Origin: EB88 sp965199135
Lineage (GTDB): Bacteria > Acidobacteriota > Terriglobia > Terriglobales > Acidobacteriaceae
Assembly (NCBI GenBank): GCA_965199135.1
Contig: OZ240685.1
Location: 1,488,001-1,552,000 of the forward strand
Direction: 5' to 3'
Length of the DNA: 64,000 bases
Part shown: piece after piece, positions 53,028 through 61,107 of the stretch
Position numbering within the stretch: position 1 is the first letter of the stretch
Layout of the letters: the number at the start of each line of letters is the position of its first letter
Made by a program: the position numbers and the translations under genes
The notes under the pieces: model-generated
The model's input: only the letters and a program-made list of their open reading frames with translations
Database searches by the model: none
What the model was told of the DNA's origin: nothing

Positions 53028-53951
53028 ATGAGCGTAGAGACAGTTGCATTCGCAGGATTCGACGGCTGCATCAAGATTTCCAATGGCACGGTGGATGTGA
53101 TCGCGACCACGGCGGTTGGGCCACGTATCTTGTTCTACGGGCCAACCGGGGGAAAGAACCTCCTGGCGCAGTTTCCGGAGAACAAGGTCGACACGGCGCT
53201 GGGCCCGTGGAAGCCGTATGGCGGCCACCGTCTGTGGGTTTGGCCGGAGCTGTTCCCGGCGACCTATGCGCCGGACAACGATCCCATCGGGCATACGGTC
53301 GAGGGCGAACTGAGCGTGCTGCTCCAGCAGCCGGTCGATGGCGCAGGCATGGAGAAGTCGATCCGGGTCACGGTTGAGCCGAGCGGCACAGGCGTCCGGC
53401 TCGAGCAGACGATCAAGAGCCATGCCCTGTGGCCGGTCGATATCGCGACCTGGGCGATCACGGTGGTCGAGTGTGGCACGGCGATTGTGCCGCGCGAGCC
53501 CTTCAAAACGCATGCCGAGCAGGTGGTCGTGACCCAGCCGCTCGCGATCTGCGCGTTTACCGACCTCCAGGACGAGCGCTTCACCCTGGGGCTGCCGTAC
53601 CTGCTGCTGCGTGCCGATCCGGCGAAGAAAGACTCCCAGAAGTTCGGCCTGCGCAACAAACAGGGGTGGTGTGCCCACCTGGTCGCGGACACGCTGTTTG
53701 TGAAGCGCTTCCAGCACGATGAGCAGGCGGCCTACCCGGATTACGGCGTCAACAACGAGGTGTATGTGGAGGGCGACTACATGGAAGTGGAGCTGCTTGG
53801 GCCACGCAAGACAGTGTGCCCGGGTGAGTCGCTGGCGCTCGTCGAGGACTGGAACCTGTTCGAGGGCGTAGGCATCCATGCGGACACGCGCGATGTGGCG
53901 CTGCTCGAGAAGACGATCGGCCCCAAGGTGCAGCAGCTATTGCAGAAGTAG
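53028..53951 (+). CDS. Conserved protein with galactose-mutarotase-like fold (DUF4380-like)
   Basis: 307 residues. Beta-rich with motifs GGKNLLAQFPENKVD, WKPYGGHRLWVWPELFPATY and an RLEQTIKSHALWPVDIATWA stretch; a later NNEVYVEGDYMEVELLGP. The pattern resembles aldose 1-epimerase/mutarotase-like carbohydrate-binding folds (DUF4380 or DUF4432 type), in which a His and Glu act on sugars. Identification to this fold is moderate; the activity is unknown. The gene ends just before a perfect hairpin. Confidence 0.6.
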   Translation: MSVETVAFAGFDGCIKISNGTVDVIATTAVGPRILFYGPTGGKNLLAQFPENKVDTALGPWKPYGGHRLWVWPELFPATYAPDNDPIGHTVEGELSVLLQQPVDGAGMEKSIRVTVEPSGTGVRLEQTIKSHALWPVDIATWAITVVECGTAIVPREPFKTHAEQVVVTQPLAICAFTDLQDERFTLGLPYLLLRADPAKKDSQKFGLRNKQGWCAHLVADTLFVKRFQHDEQAAYPDYGVNNEVYVEGDYMEVELLGPRKTVCPGESLALVEDWNLFEGVGIHADTRDVALLEKTIGPKVQQLLQK

Positions 53952-53955
53952 GATG

Positions 53956-53987
53956 AGCGGCCGCCCTGAGACCAGGGCGGCCGCTCT
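53956..53987 (+). terminator. Perfect 14-bp hairpin after the mutarotase-like gene
   Basis: GAGCGGCCGCCCTG and CAGGGCGGCCGCTC form a perfect 14-bp stem around the loop AGAC, 5 bases after the stop at 53951. Only ttgc follows, so it lacks a full T-run; it may be a terminator-like or transcript-stabilising hairpin. The next gene starts about 15 bases later. Confidence 0.7.
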
Positions 53988-54001
53988 TGCATCGTAACGA
54001 T

Positions 54002-55135
54002 GTGGACACCCTTCGCCGACGAACGCCGGGGAGCCAGCACCGGCGCACCCGGTCGGCACACCCCCTCTCCCTGCTTCACCTTCAAGCCCCTACGATTTGC
54101 GCAATCATTGGGCTGTGGATGTGCTCTGCCGCGGGTGTTGCGCAGAGTGTGCCTCCGCCAGCGAATGCGCAGCAAGCACCCGAGCAGGTCGCCGACACTC
54201 GACCTACTGGATCGTTGCAGGGAAGCGTCACCGATGGAGATGGCAAGCCCGTCGCCGGGGCGCGCGCGCTGCTGGGTGGACCGGTGGGTCAGACGACGAT
54301 CACTGCCGCCGACGGAAGTTTTCGGTTCTACTCCCTGCCTGCGGGAAGCTACCACGTCACCATCACTGCGAATGGCCTGGCGACGGCGACGAGCGGCGCC
54401 GCGGAGCTGCCGCCCGGCGGTACCGTCACACTGCCGACGATCGTTCTCGCGGTCGCATCAGCCACGACAAATGTAACCGTAACGGTTTCACAAGAGGAGA
54501 TCGCCGAGGCGCAGATCTCGCTCGAGGAGCAGCAGCGCCTTCTCGGCGTGCTGCCGAACTTCTATGTGAGCTACATCTGGAAGGCGGCACCACTGACCCC
54601 TCGACAGAAGTTTCAGCTGGCGTGGAAGTCTTCGATCGATCCCGGAACCTTCGTCGGAACGGGAATCATCGCCGGCATCCAGCAGTGGCAGAACGACTTC
54701 AGCGGCTATGGGCAGGGAGCAGAAGGGTACGTCAAGCGCTTCGGCGCGGCATATGCGGATGGCGTGACAGGTAACTTTGTCGGGGGCGCGATCTTTCCCA
54801 CGCTGCTGCACCAGGATCCGCGTTACTTCTACAAGGGAACAGGAACAGCTGAGTCGCGAGCCGGCTATGCGATCGCAAACACGGTGATCTGCCGCGGCGA
54901 CAATGGACGCTGGCAGCCGAATTACTCGAACGTACTCGGCACACTTGCGGCCGGTGGTATCTCGAACCTCTACTACCCGGCGAGTAACCGGAACGGCTTC
55001 AGCCTGACGGTCGAGAACTCCGCGATCAATATTGCGACGGGCGCGATCAATAACCTGGTGCAGGAGTTCTTTTTTCGCAAACTCACCCCAGGCGTCCCCG
55101 GAACTTCTGCCGGGGAACCTGTGGCGCAGCCGTAA
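54002..55135 (+). CDS. Carboxypeptidase-regulatory-like domain protein
   Basis: About 377 residues from GTG 54002. A basic leader and hydrophobic segment ICAIIGLWMCSAAGVAQ form a signal peptide. Residues about 75-160 are a CarboxypepD_reg-like beta-sandwich (GSLQGSVTDGDGKPVAGARA, YSLPAGSYHVTITANGLA). The rest (RLLGVLPNFYVSYIWKAAPL, YAIANTVICRGDNGRWQPNY) is an outer-membrane-type region of unknown function that I recall as common in Acidobacteria. Probable envelope or surface protein. Confidence 0.78.
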   Translation: MDTLRRRTPGSQHRRTRSAHPLSLLHLQAPTICAIIGLWMCSAAGVAQSVPPPANAQQAPEQVADTRPTGSLQGSVTDGDGKPVAGARALLGGPVGQTTITAADGSFRFYSLPAGSYHVTITANGLATATSGAAELPPGGTVTLPTIVLAVASATTNVTVTVSQEEIAEAQISLEEQQRLLGVLPNFYVSYIWKAAPLTPRQKFQLAWKSSIDPGTFVGTGIIAGIQQWQNDFSGYGQGAEGYVKRFGAAYADGVTGNFVGGAIFPTLLHQDPRYFYKGTGTAESRAGYAIANTVICRGDNGRWQPNYSNVLGTLAAGGISNLYYPASNRNGFSLTVENSAINIATGAINNLVQEFFFRKLTPGVPGTSAGEPVAQP

Positions 55136-55143
55136 CAGGCGAC

Positions 55144-55305
55144 TTAGAGGCGGGAACGGCCTCGTCCAAAGATCAGGTAAATGACCACGATGGCGAGAAT
55201 GAGGCTGATGCCGCCGCCGCCGTAATAGCCGACGCCGGGTCCCATGTAATAGCCGCCACCACCGAAGAGCAGCAAGAGAATGACAAGAATAATAATTAAT
55301 GGCAT
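55144..55305 (-). CDS. Small glycine-rich membrane protein (DUF3309-like)
   Basis: 53 residues from ATG 55305: MPLIIILVILLLLFGGGGYY, a Gly/Tyr segment, then ISLILAIVVIYLIFGRGRSR. Two short hydrophobic helices with a GGGGYY/GGGG loop between them fit DUF3309-type peptides, whose role is unknown. Convergent with the gene upstream. Although short, it has consistent composition and end signals. Confidence 0.65.
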   Translation of the reverse strand: MPLIIILVILLLLFGGGGYYMGPGVGYYGGGGISLILAIVVIYLIFGRGRSRL

Positions 55306-55384
55306 GCGCGGGAGTGTAGTGGAAGCTACGTAAGGAAGCAATCAGCATTGTTATGCTGCGGTACGAAAGAGGGTTATTACCGGC

Positions 55385-55618
55385 GTGGCATGGGGATGTC
55401 AGTTGAAGCGCCCCAAGCGGACCGACATGTTTCTTCTTCTTTCCGCAGAGCAGAACACTGCGGTATCCGAAAAGCTCCGCGCATTGATCGAGGGCATGAC
55501 CGCGGACGGCACGCTGCTGCGCCGTTCTCACCGCCAGATGGCGCAGCACATCTGTTCCTTTCTGGTTGCTTACCCGCTCGCGCAGATGCAGGCAGCCCGT
55601 GAACTCGTGCCTCTCTGA
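55385..55618 (+). CDS. Small uncharacterised protein
   Basis: 77 residues from ATG 55385 or 63 from ATG 55427. It is rich in helical Leu/Ala/Arg (SAEQNTAVSEKLRALIEGMT, RRSHRQMAQHICSFLVAYPL) and could be a small regulator or structural peptide. No family is recognised and no strong ribosome binding site decides the start. It ends against a perfect inverted repeat. Confidence 0.4.
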   Translation: MAWGCQLKRPKRTDMFLLLSAEQNTAVSEKLRALIEGMTADGTLLRRSHRQMAQHICSFLVAYPLAQMQAARELVPL

Positions 55619-55637
55619 TCTGTCACTGTGACAGATC
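55617..55637. terminator. Perfect 10-bp inverted repeat between convergent genes
   Basis: GATCTGTCAC, a single T, then GTGACAGATC. It lies between the ends of the small plus gene (55618) and the minus-strand membrane gene (55642). The centre is too tight for a normal hairpin loop, so it may be a protein-binding site or a bidirectional end structure. Confidence 0.5.
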
Positions 55638-55641
55638 GGAA

Positions 55642-57231
55642 TCACCTCGTAGCAGCTCCGGGGTCGCGGGGTGCGAGGCAGATGCTGCCTGTATCTCGGA
55701 TCGGCACAGGGCATGGCACCCAGTGTGTGCTCAGGTAGGTGCCGGGTAGATAGAGCTTCAGCTCGAAAGGCCAGTCCACAAGGGCGGTGAGGTGCTGGCC
55801 GTCGAGAAACGCTGGCAGCGTTCCCTGCTGTTGCGCGCGGTCCGCTGCGAGGTTCAGCTTGCCGTCAAGGTTCTCAACATTGGGATTGAAGTAGCCTGCC
55901 ACCCCGCTTTGAAAGGCTCCCACGCGGCCTGTCGGGTAATGCGTGTGGATGTAGCCGGCGGCGATCAGCTGCAGGCTGGCGGATTTGCCGTTGTGCAGGG
56001 AGCCTGCAGTCCAGAACGCAAAGATCGCGAGCATCACCGCTGCAGCGGCCCGCAAGTGTCTGCGTACCGGTTCGAAGCCCGCCAGAAAAATGGCGAGCAG
56101 CGGCATGGTGACAAGCAACAGCGGTGCGAGATAGCGGGCATAGAACCACACGGGGAAGAAGAAGGTCGTGTAGACGATGGCAAGCACGAGCAGCGGCAGG
56201 AGCAAGAAGCGAACAGACCGCAGCGCTCTCCCGACGTCGGCTGCGGCTGCCCGGCCCTGCTTGGTGCAGGCAAGCAGCAGAAGCGGGAGCACACCGAGGA
56301 GCCGAAGCAGCGGCGTCCACGATGAGCCGCCACCGTAGGCCCAGGGTGCGAGGTGCGCGGCGATGGCAGAGAGCATCTGCTCGATGCGTGGCCACGCCGT
56401 GGCGGTGTTGATGGGAAGGGTCTCGGCGCGTCCCGACGAAGGCATGGGACTGCCCGTGGCCCTGTACAGGAAAAGGAGCCAGGGGCTGACGATCGCGAGC
56501 GCGATGACGCCTGAGACCGCAACCTGCATGGGCGTGAGCAAGCGACGCAGAGCGAAAAGCAGCAGCAGCAGGGCGAAGACGACACCGAAGTCGATACGCG
56601 CCAGTCCGGCAAACCCGGCGAGGACGCCCAGCAGAGCGGTCTCTCGCCAGGTCGCATGCCCTGCCATGTGGATCGACAGCAGCACCGAAAAGCAGAGCGC
56701 CGCCAGGCAGAGGTACAGCCCCGTCTCAAGCCCATATGTGAAGAGCCGGAACGCCGTGTAGTCGGTGACGACAAGCAGGAAGCAGAGGGTGAAGACAGTC
56801 TGCGCGTGCTCACTGGCCAACCGCGATGCGATGCGCGCCACCTGCCAGCCGAATACGGGAAGCAGCGTCGCGCCGAAGAGCAGCGCCGCGCGCAAAAGCG
56901 CCCACTCGCTCGCATGTTCCCTGTGCAGGACCCAGGAAAAGCCTGCCAGCACAAAGGTGTCGAGCGGCTGGATGCCCGTGGCCTGCACGCCGCCGTTGTA
57001 GAGGATGTGTCCCTCGGTTGCGATGTGGTCCGCCACCGTGAACAGGTAAAAGGCGTCCTCGCCCAGGGGCCGGTCCGCAAGGTAGGGCATGTGTCCGCCG
57101 TACGCGGTGGCCGGCGGAAAACCCGTGGGTGACAGGAAAGCGAGCACGAGGGCATAGCCAAGGACCAGGCTGGCCGCGACGGCAGGGAGGAGCCAGGGGT
57201 TCCGTGGAGTCCGGGGGGAGGAAACTGGCAT
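55642..57231 (-). CDS. Polytopic membrane glycosyltransferase-like protein
   Basis: 529 residues with about ten membrane helices (LPAVAASLVLGYALVLAF, TVFTLCFLLVVTDYTAF and others). The first periplasmic loop has LADRPLGEDAFYLFTVADHI, with the acidic ED/D residues typical of GT-C enzymes such as ArnT/PMT, followed by a C-terminal soluble domain with GTLPAFLDGQHLTALVDWPF and HWVPCPVPIRDTG. It probably transfers a sugar from a lipid-phosphate donor to an envelope acceptor. Family-level assignment is moderate. Confidence 0.7.
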   Translation of the reverse strand: MPVSSPRTPRNPWLLPAVAASLVLGYALVLAFLSPTGFPPATAYGGHMPYLADRPLGEDAFYLFTVADHIATEGHILYNGGVQATGIQPLDTFVLAGFSWVLHREHASEWALLRAALLFGATLLPVFGWQVARIASRLASEHAQTVFTLCFLLVVTDYTAFRLFTYGLETGLYLCLAALCFSVLLSIHMAGHATWRETALLGVLAGFAGLARIDFGVVFALLLLLFALRRLLTPMQVAVSGVIALAIVSPWLLFLYRATGSPMPSSGRAETLPINTATAWPRIEQMLSAIAAHLAPWAYGGGSSWTPLLRLLGVLPLLLLACTKQGRAAAADVGRALRSVRFLLLPLLVLAIVYTTFFFPVWFYARYLAPLLLVTMPLLAIFLAGFEPVRRHLRAAAAVMLAIFAFWTAGSLHNGKSASLQLIAAGYIHTHYPTGRVGAFQSGVAGYFNPNVENLDGKLNLAADRAQQQGTLPAFLDGQHLTALVDWPFELKLYLPGTYLSTHWVPCPVPIRDTGSICLAPRDPGAATR

Positions 57232-57414
57232 GCAAGGTCTCCGCGACCGCGCTCACCCCCAGCGGGAACAAACGCCGCATCGGCTATGCGAGCCGCTCAG
57301 GAGAAGCCACGCTTCCGCCGAAGTCTGCGCCGTGGAGAGAGCCTGCGGAAAAGACGCACGCGCCCCTCCCGAAGTTAGTGTCTTGAGGCTGCGCAGCGAC
57401 AGGGCGGGAATAAG

Positions 57415-57879
57415 CTACCTGCTGCCCTCACGGGTGCGACGGCGAGAGCGCGCAAAGGAACTCAGCGCGAAGTACAGGAAGAGCAGCGTGAAGGCGGCGT
57501 ACATCAGGAAGTGCCCATGCTCCGGCCCGGTCCGGTAATCCATTCGAATCGTCCACAGGTGCTGTGCGAAGACGGCGGCAAACAGGAGAAAGAACAGCCC
57601 GGTGATCTCGAGCCAGAGAATGTTGCTGGCACGGGCAAATGGGTTCCACACGGCGCGGCCGAAATTGCGGCTGCCACGGGTGACTCCCTCGGTATTCCGC
57701 TTCGCGACGCGTGCCCCGCGCTGGACATGGCGTCCCAGCACCTCACCCTGGCGCACCCGTTCAGCGGAGCGAACACGCATCTGCTCTGGTGTGGGTGGGG
57801 GTGGCTCAGGAGGCAGAATCTTCTTTGCAGCCAGACGGGCGCCGATGCCAAGCGCACGCCCGAGGGTGCCAGGGCGCAT
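57415..57879 (-). CDS. Basic membrane protein of unknown function
   Basis: 154 residues. Residues about 1-75 are basic and soluble (RVRQGEVLGRHVQRGARVAK), then two hydrophobic helices, ITGLFFLLFAAVFAQHLW and FLMYAAFTLLFLYFALSSF, with a short loop containing RMDYRTGPEHGH. No recognised family. It overlaps nothing and may be a small bitopic envelope protein. Function unknown. Confidence 0.6.
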   Translation of the reverse strand: MRPGTLGRALGIGARLAAKKILPPEPPPPTPEQMRVRSAERVRQGEVLGRHVQRGARVAKRNTEGVTRGSRNFGRAVWNPFARASNILWLEITGLFFLLFAAVFAQHLWTIRMDYRTGPEHGHFLMYAAFTLLFLYFALSSFARSRRRTREGSR

Positions 57880-58040
57880 GGGCTCCAGTGTAGCGGATCA
57901 TGCCTGGTGGGCCTCAGGGGAAAAGAGGTGCGGCCGCGGCGCTTCGTCTTGCTGCGTCGGAACATCAAACGTAAGGTAAACGGAGCGGGCGTGGCGTCTC
58001 CTCGGTGCGAGGAGTCTCCCGGGAAGCATGGGGTGAAAGA

Positions 58041-58379
58041 GTGAACAAAAATTTACGCAAGCTGGTCCAGCAGCTGGGAGAGGCCATCCACGAGAGCGTC
58101 TCGGAGTCGGAGCATATCGCGGGCGTGGTGCAGGACATCCGCCGCCAGGGCTTTGACGTCCTGCTGATGCTCGAGGCGACGATTGGCTTGAACGAGGTCT
58201 CGGAGCAGGCGGATGGCGAGACGATCGAGGGCGACACCGGCGCTGCATTCACGCCGCAGGATGTTAATTTCCTGCGTTCGTTGCGCATCGCGATCGAGGG
58301 CGATGAAGGCGAAAGCGGAGATGTAGACGGGGGCGAAGCACCACGGGCGGGACTTCCGCCGGGCGAACCGGCGGAGTAA
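58041..58379 (+). CDS. Small acidic protein upstream of glgC
   Basis: 112 residues from GTG 58041, which has ggggtgaaaga upstream. An amphipathic helical N-terminal part (KNLRKLVQQLGEAIHESVSE, DIRRQGFDVLLMLEATIGLN) is followed by an acidic, Gly/Asp/Glu-rich tail. I do not recognise the family. It precedes glgC by about 110 bases, which contain a possible promoter, so it may be transcribed separately. Confidence 0.6.
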   Translation: MNKNLRKLVQQLGEAIHESVSESEHIAGVVQDIRRQGFDVLLMLEATIGLNEVSEQADGETIEGDTGAAFTPQDVNFLRSLRIAIEGDEGESGDVDGGEAPRAGLPPGEPAE

Positions 58380-58391
58380 GCCGCGGCCGCT

Positions 58392-58420
58392 TTGCCACAG
58401 GCGTAAAAGTACGGTACATA
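58392..58420 (+). promoter_or_regulatory. Possible sigma70-type promoter upstream of glgC
   Basis: TTGCCA at 58392-58397 matches the -35 consensus at 5 of 6 positions; after 17 bases TACATA at 58415-58420 is a weak -10 (3 of 6). It is about 70 bases upstream of the glgC ATG. Suggestive only. Confidence 0.3.
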
Positions 58421-58491
58421 GGTGTGCGGGCTTTTCCCCCAAGGAAACCGGCCATAAGCCCGGGGGCCGAGAGAAGAAGGGATACGGAAGC

Positions 58492-59745
58492 ATGAAGGAC
58501 ACACTGGGCGTACTGCTCGCTGGCGGCGCCGGAGAGCGGCTCTTTCCCTTGACGCGTGACCGTGCCAAGCCGGCGGTTCCATTTGGCGGCCACTACCGCA
58601 TCATCGATATCACCCTCTCCAACTGCATCAACTCAGACCTGCGCAAGGTTTATATCCTTACGCAGTACAAGGCTCTGTCGCTGAACCGGCATATACGTGA
58701 GGGCTGGTCCGGTGCGGTTGCGCAGGAGCTTGGCGAGTTCATCGAGATCCTGCCGCCGATGCAGCGCGTCGGCAAGAACTGGTACCAGGGCACGGCAGAC
58801 GCGGTGTACCAGAATATCTACTCAATCGGCGCTGAGAGACCGAAGTACATCATCATCCTGTCGGGCGATCACATCTACAAGATGGATTACGGCAAGATGC
58901 TGGCGCAGCACGTAGACTCGGGCGCCGATGTCACCCTTGCAACGCTGCCGATCCGCCCGGATGAAGTCTCGCGCTTTGGCGTGGTCGAGGTCGACAGGAA
59001 GGGCGAAGTCACGGGTTTTCTTGAAAAGCCGAAGTCAACCCACCTGCGCTCGCCATGGAACCCCGACATGGTGGATGCTTCGATGGGCATTTACATCTTC
59101 AACACCGATGTTCTCCTGCCAGCGCTGATGCGTGACGCCGAGCGGGACGACTCAAAGCACGACTTCGGTCACAACATCCTGCCGGACATCCTGGGCAAGT
59201 ACAAGATGTCCGCCTACAACTTCGTCGATGAGAATCGCAAAGAACTGTACTGGCGCGATGTGGGGACGCTGGACGCATATTACGACGCCAACATGGACGT
59301 CGCCTCGGTGAGCCCGGTCTTCAACCTGTATGACCGCGACTGGCCGATGCGCACCCGGGTCAGGCAGTATCCCCCAGCGAAGTTCATCTTCGGGCAGGCC
59401 GGCCATGATGGATCTGCGGTGAACTCGGTGATCTCGGCTGGGTGCATCATCTCGGGCTCATGTATCTCGAACTCGATCTTCTCGCAGGATGTGCGCGTGA
59501 ACTCGTACTCGCAGGTGGACTCGAGCATCGTCTTCTCGCACGTGAATATCGGTCGTCACTGCCAGATTCGAAGAGCGATTATCGACCGCGATGTCACGAT
59601 TCCCGAAGGCACGGTAATCGGCTACAGCAAGGAAGAGGATCGTAAGAAGTACTTCGTGACAGAGTCGGGGCTCACGGTGGTTGCGCGTGATCACTCGTTG
59701 TATGAGAACGCCATCCACCCGGTTGCCCTGGGAGAACAGGGGTAA
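58492..59745 (+). CDS. glgC: Glucose-1-phosphate adenylyltransferase
   Basis: 417 residues, standard for GlgC. MKDTLGVLLAGGAGERLFPL is the nucleotide loop; AKPAVPFGGHYRIIDITLSN and YKALSLNRHIREGW, and the ADP-glucose signature with GTADAVYQNI, follow. The C-terminal left-handed beta-helix (GSCISNSIFSQDVRVNSYSQ) is the allosteric-type domain. It makes ADP-glucose for glycogen or related glucan synthesis. Other glg genes are not in the window. Confidence 0.96.
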   Translation: MKDTLGVLLAGGAGERLFPLTRDRAKPAVPFGGHYRIIDITLSNCINSDLRKVYILTQYKALSLNRHIREGWSGAVAQELGEFIEILPPMQRVGKNWYQGTADAVYQNIYSIGAERPKYIIILSGDHIYKMDYGKMLAQHVDSGADVTLATLPIRPDEVSRFGVVEVDRKGEVTGFLEKPKSTHLRSPWNPDMVDASMGIYIFNTDVLLPALMRDAERDDSKHDFGHNILPDILGKYKMSAYNFVDENRKELYWRDVGTLDAYYDANMDVASVSPVFNLYDRDWPMRTRVRQYPPAKFIFGQAGHDGSAVNSVISAGCIISGSCISNSIFSQDVRVNSYSQVDSSIVFSHVNIGRHCQIRRAIIDRDVTIPEGTVIGYSKEEDRKKYFVTESGLTVVARDHSLYENAIHPVALGEQG

Positions 59746-59813
59746 GTGGTACTTTTCCTGCATTCGCGCGTCTAGAAGGCGTGAGTGCCTGGTCCAGGTC
59801 CACGGGGGAGCCG

Positions 59814-61019
59814 TTGATTCAAAGAATCTGTCGAAGCACGATCCATGCCCTTGTGATCGTTTGCTCCCTCTGCATCCCCCTGCTGCTCTCCGGCTGCGGC
59901 AATTTCTTCAGCCCGAGTGGGACGAGCAGCGGCTCGGGAAGCGGGTCTGGCTCAGGCTCAGGCTCGGGCTCTACGCTGAACAGCGTCTACGTCGCCAACA
60001 GCAGCCCGTCTCTTGAAGACGTGGCAGCGTACTCCCTGTCGACCGCTGGCGTGCTGACGAGCCTTGACACGCCCCAGTCACTCGGCGTTCCCCCTGCATC
60101 CCTGGCCTTCAATCCAAAGGGCACACTGCTCTGGGTTGGGAGCAATGTAGAGGGGCTTGTGGGGGGCATCTACGTCTACGTGGTGGGCACAAACGGGGCG
60201 CTCACGCTCGGCAACAGCGATCAGGCTGTTTCTGACATCCCCGTGAGCTCCATGGTGGTCGACCCGACCGGCCAGTACCTCCTGGCGGAAGCACCCAGCG
60301 CCTCCGGAACCGCCCCTGCGGTATATGTCTATTCGATCAACTCGACCAATGGTGTGCTGACTGCCGTCGGCAATCCTCTGCAGCTCGACACAGGCACCGC
60401 CTCCCAGTTGGTGTTCGCCCCGAACGGCTCACAGGTCTTTGCGGCCCTTGGGACCGGAGGCGTGGACGTCCTGACGTTCAGCGCCAGCACCGGAAGCCTG
60501 GGCAAGCTGAATGTGGTGCTGTCGCCAAAAGACACCGACGGTGCAGACCAGGGTCTCGCGGTAGACGCAGAAAGCCAGTACCTCTTTGTTGCCGAGACAG
60601 GAATCAATGGAGTCCGTGTGTTGTCGATCGGCTCCTCCGGCACACTGACGGAAGTCTCGGGCTCGCCCTACGCCACCGGCGCCGGCGCGAAGGCTGTGCT
60701 GGTGGATGCGACGAACTCGTACGTCTACGTCACCAATTCGTCCACAAATACCATCAGCGCCTTCGGCCTTGCGAGCACCGGCGCCCTCACGCCCATCACC
60801 GGCTCGCCATTCACCACCGGCACCAGCCCGTATGCGCTCGCCGAGGACAATACCGGCACCTTCCTGATCTCGGTGAACGCCGGGGGTACACCAGACCTGC
60901 AAGTCTTCACCATCACGCCCTCCGCCGGCACCGTTCCAGGGGCGCTCGTCTCGGCTTCCACCGCGAGCACCGGGACCGTTTCGCCGGCAGCCGCAACAGC
61001 GCTCGCAACAACACCATAG
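59814..61019 (+). CDS. Lipoprotein seven-bladed beta-propeller (lactonase-like)
   Basis: About 401 residues from TTG 59814, preceded by gggggag; GTG 59781 is an alternative. The leader LIQRICRSTIHALVIVCSLC ends in the lipobox LLLSGC, so it is a lipoprotein. A Gly-Ser linker (SSGSGSGSGSGSGSG) follows, encoded by a gg(c)tc(n) repeat at about 59928-59972. The rest has repeats such as SVYVANSSPSLEDVAAYSLS and YVTNSSTNTISAFGLAS, typical of YncE/6-phosphogluconolactonase-like propellers. Role unknown; probably binding or signalling at the outer membrane. Lies right after glgC. Confidence 0.8.
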   Translation: MIQRICRSTIHALVIVCSLCIPLLLSGCGNFFSPSGTSSGSGSGSGSGSGSGSTLNSVYVANSSPSLEDVAAYSLSTAGVLTSLDTPQSLGVPPASLAFNPKGTLLWVGSNVEGLVGGIYVYVVGTNGALTLGNSDQAVSDIPVSSMVVDPTGQYLLAEAPSASGTAPAVYVYSINSTNGVLTAVGNPLQLDTGTASQLVFAPNGSQVFAALGTGGVDVLTFSASTGSLGKLNVVLSPKDTDGADQGLAVDAESQYLFVAETGINGVRVLSIGSSGTLTEVSGSPYATGAGAKAVLVDATNSYVYVTNSSTNTISAFGLASTGALTPITGSPFTTGTSPYALAEDNTGTFLISVNAGGTPDLQVFTITPSAGTVPGALVSASTASTGTVSPAAATALATTP

Positions 61020-61107
61020 CTATCAGCAGGATGCAAGCCGACTCTCGGGAATCCTCGCACCGTGGTGTGCCTCGGAAGCGTCCCCCCGATGCTATGCTGG
61101 GGCGACC

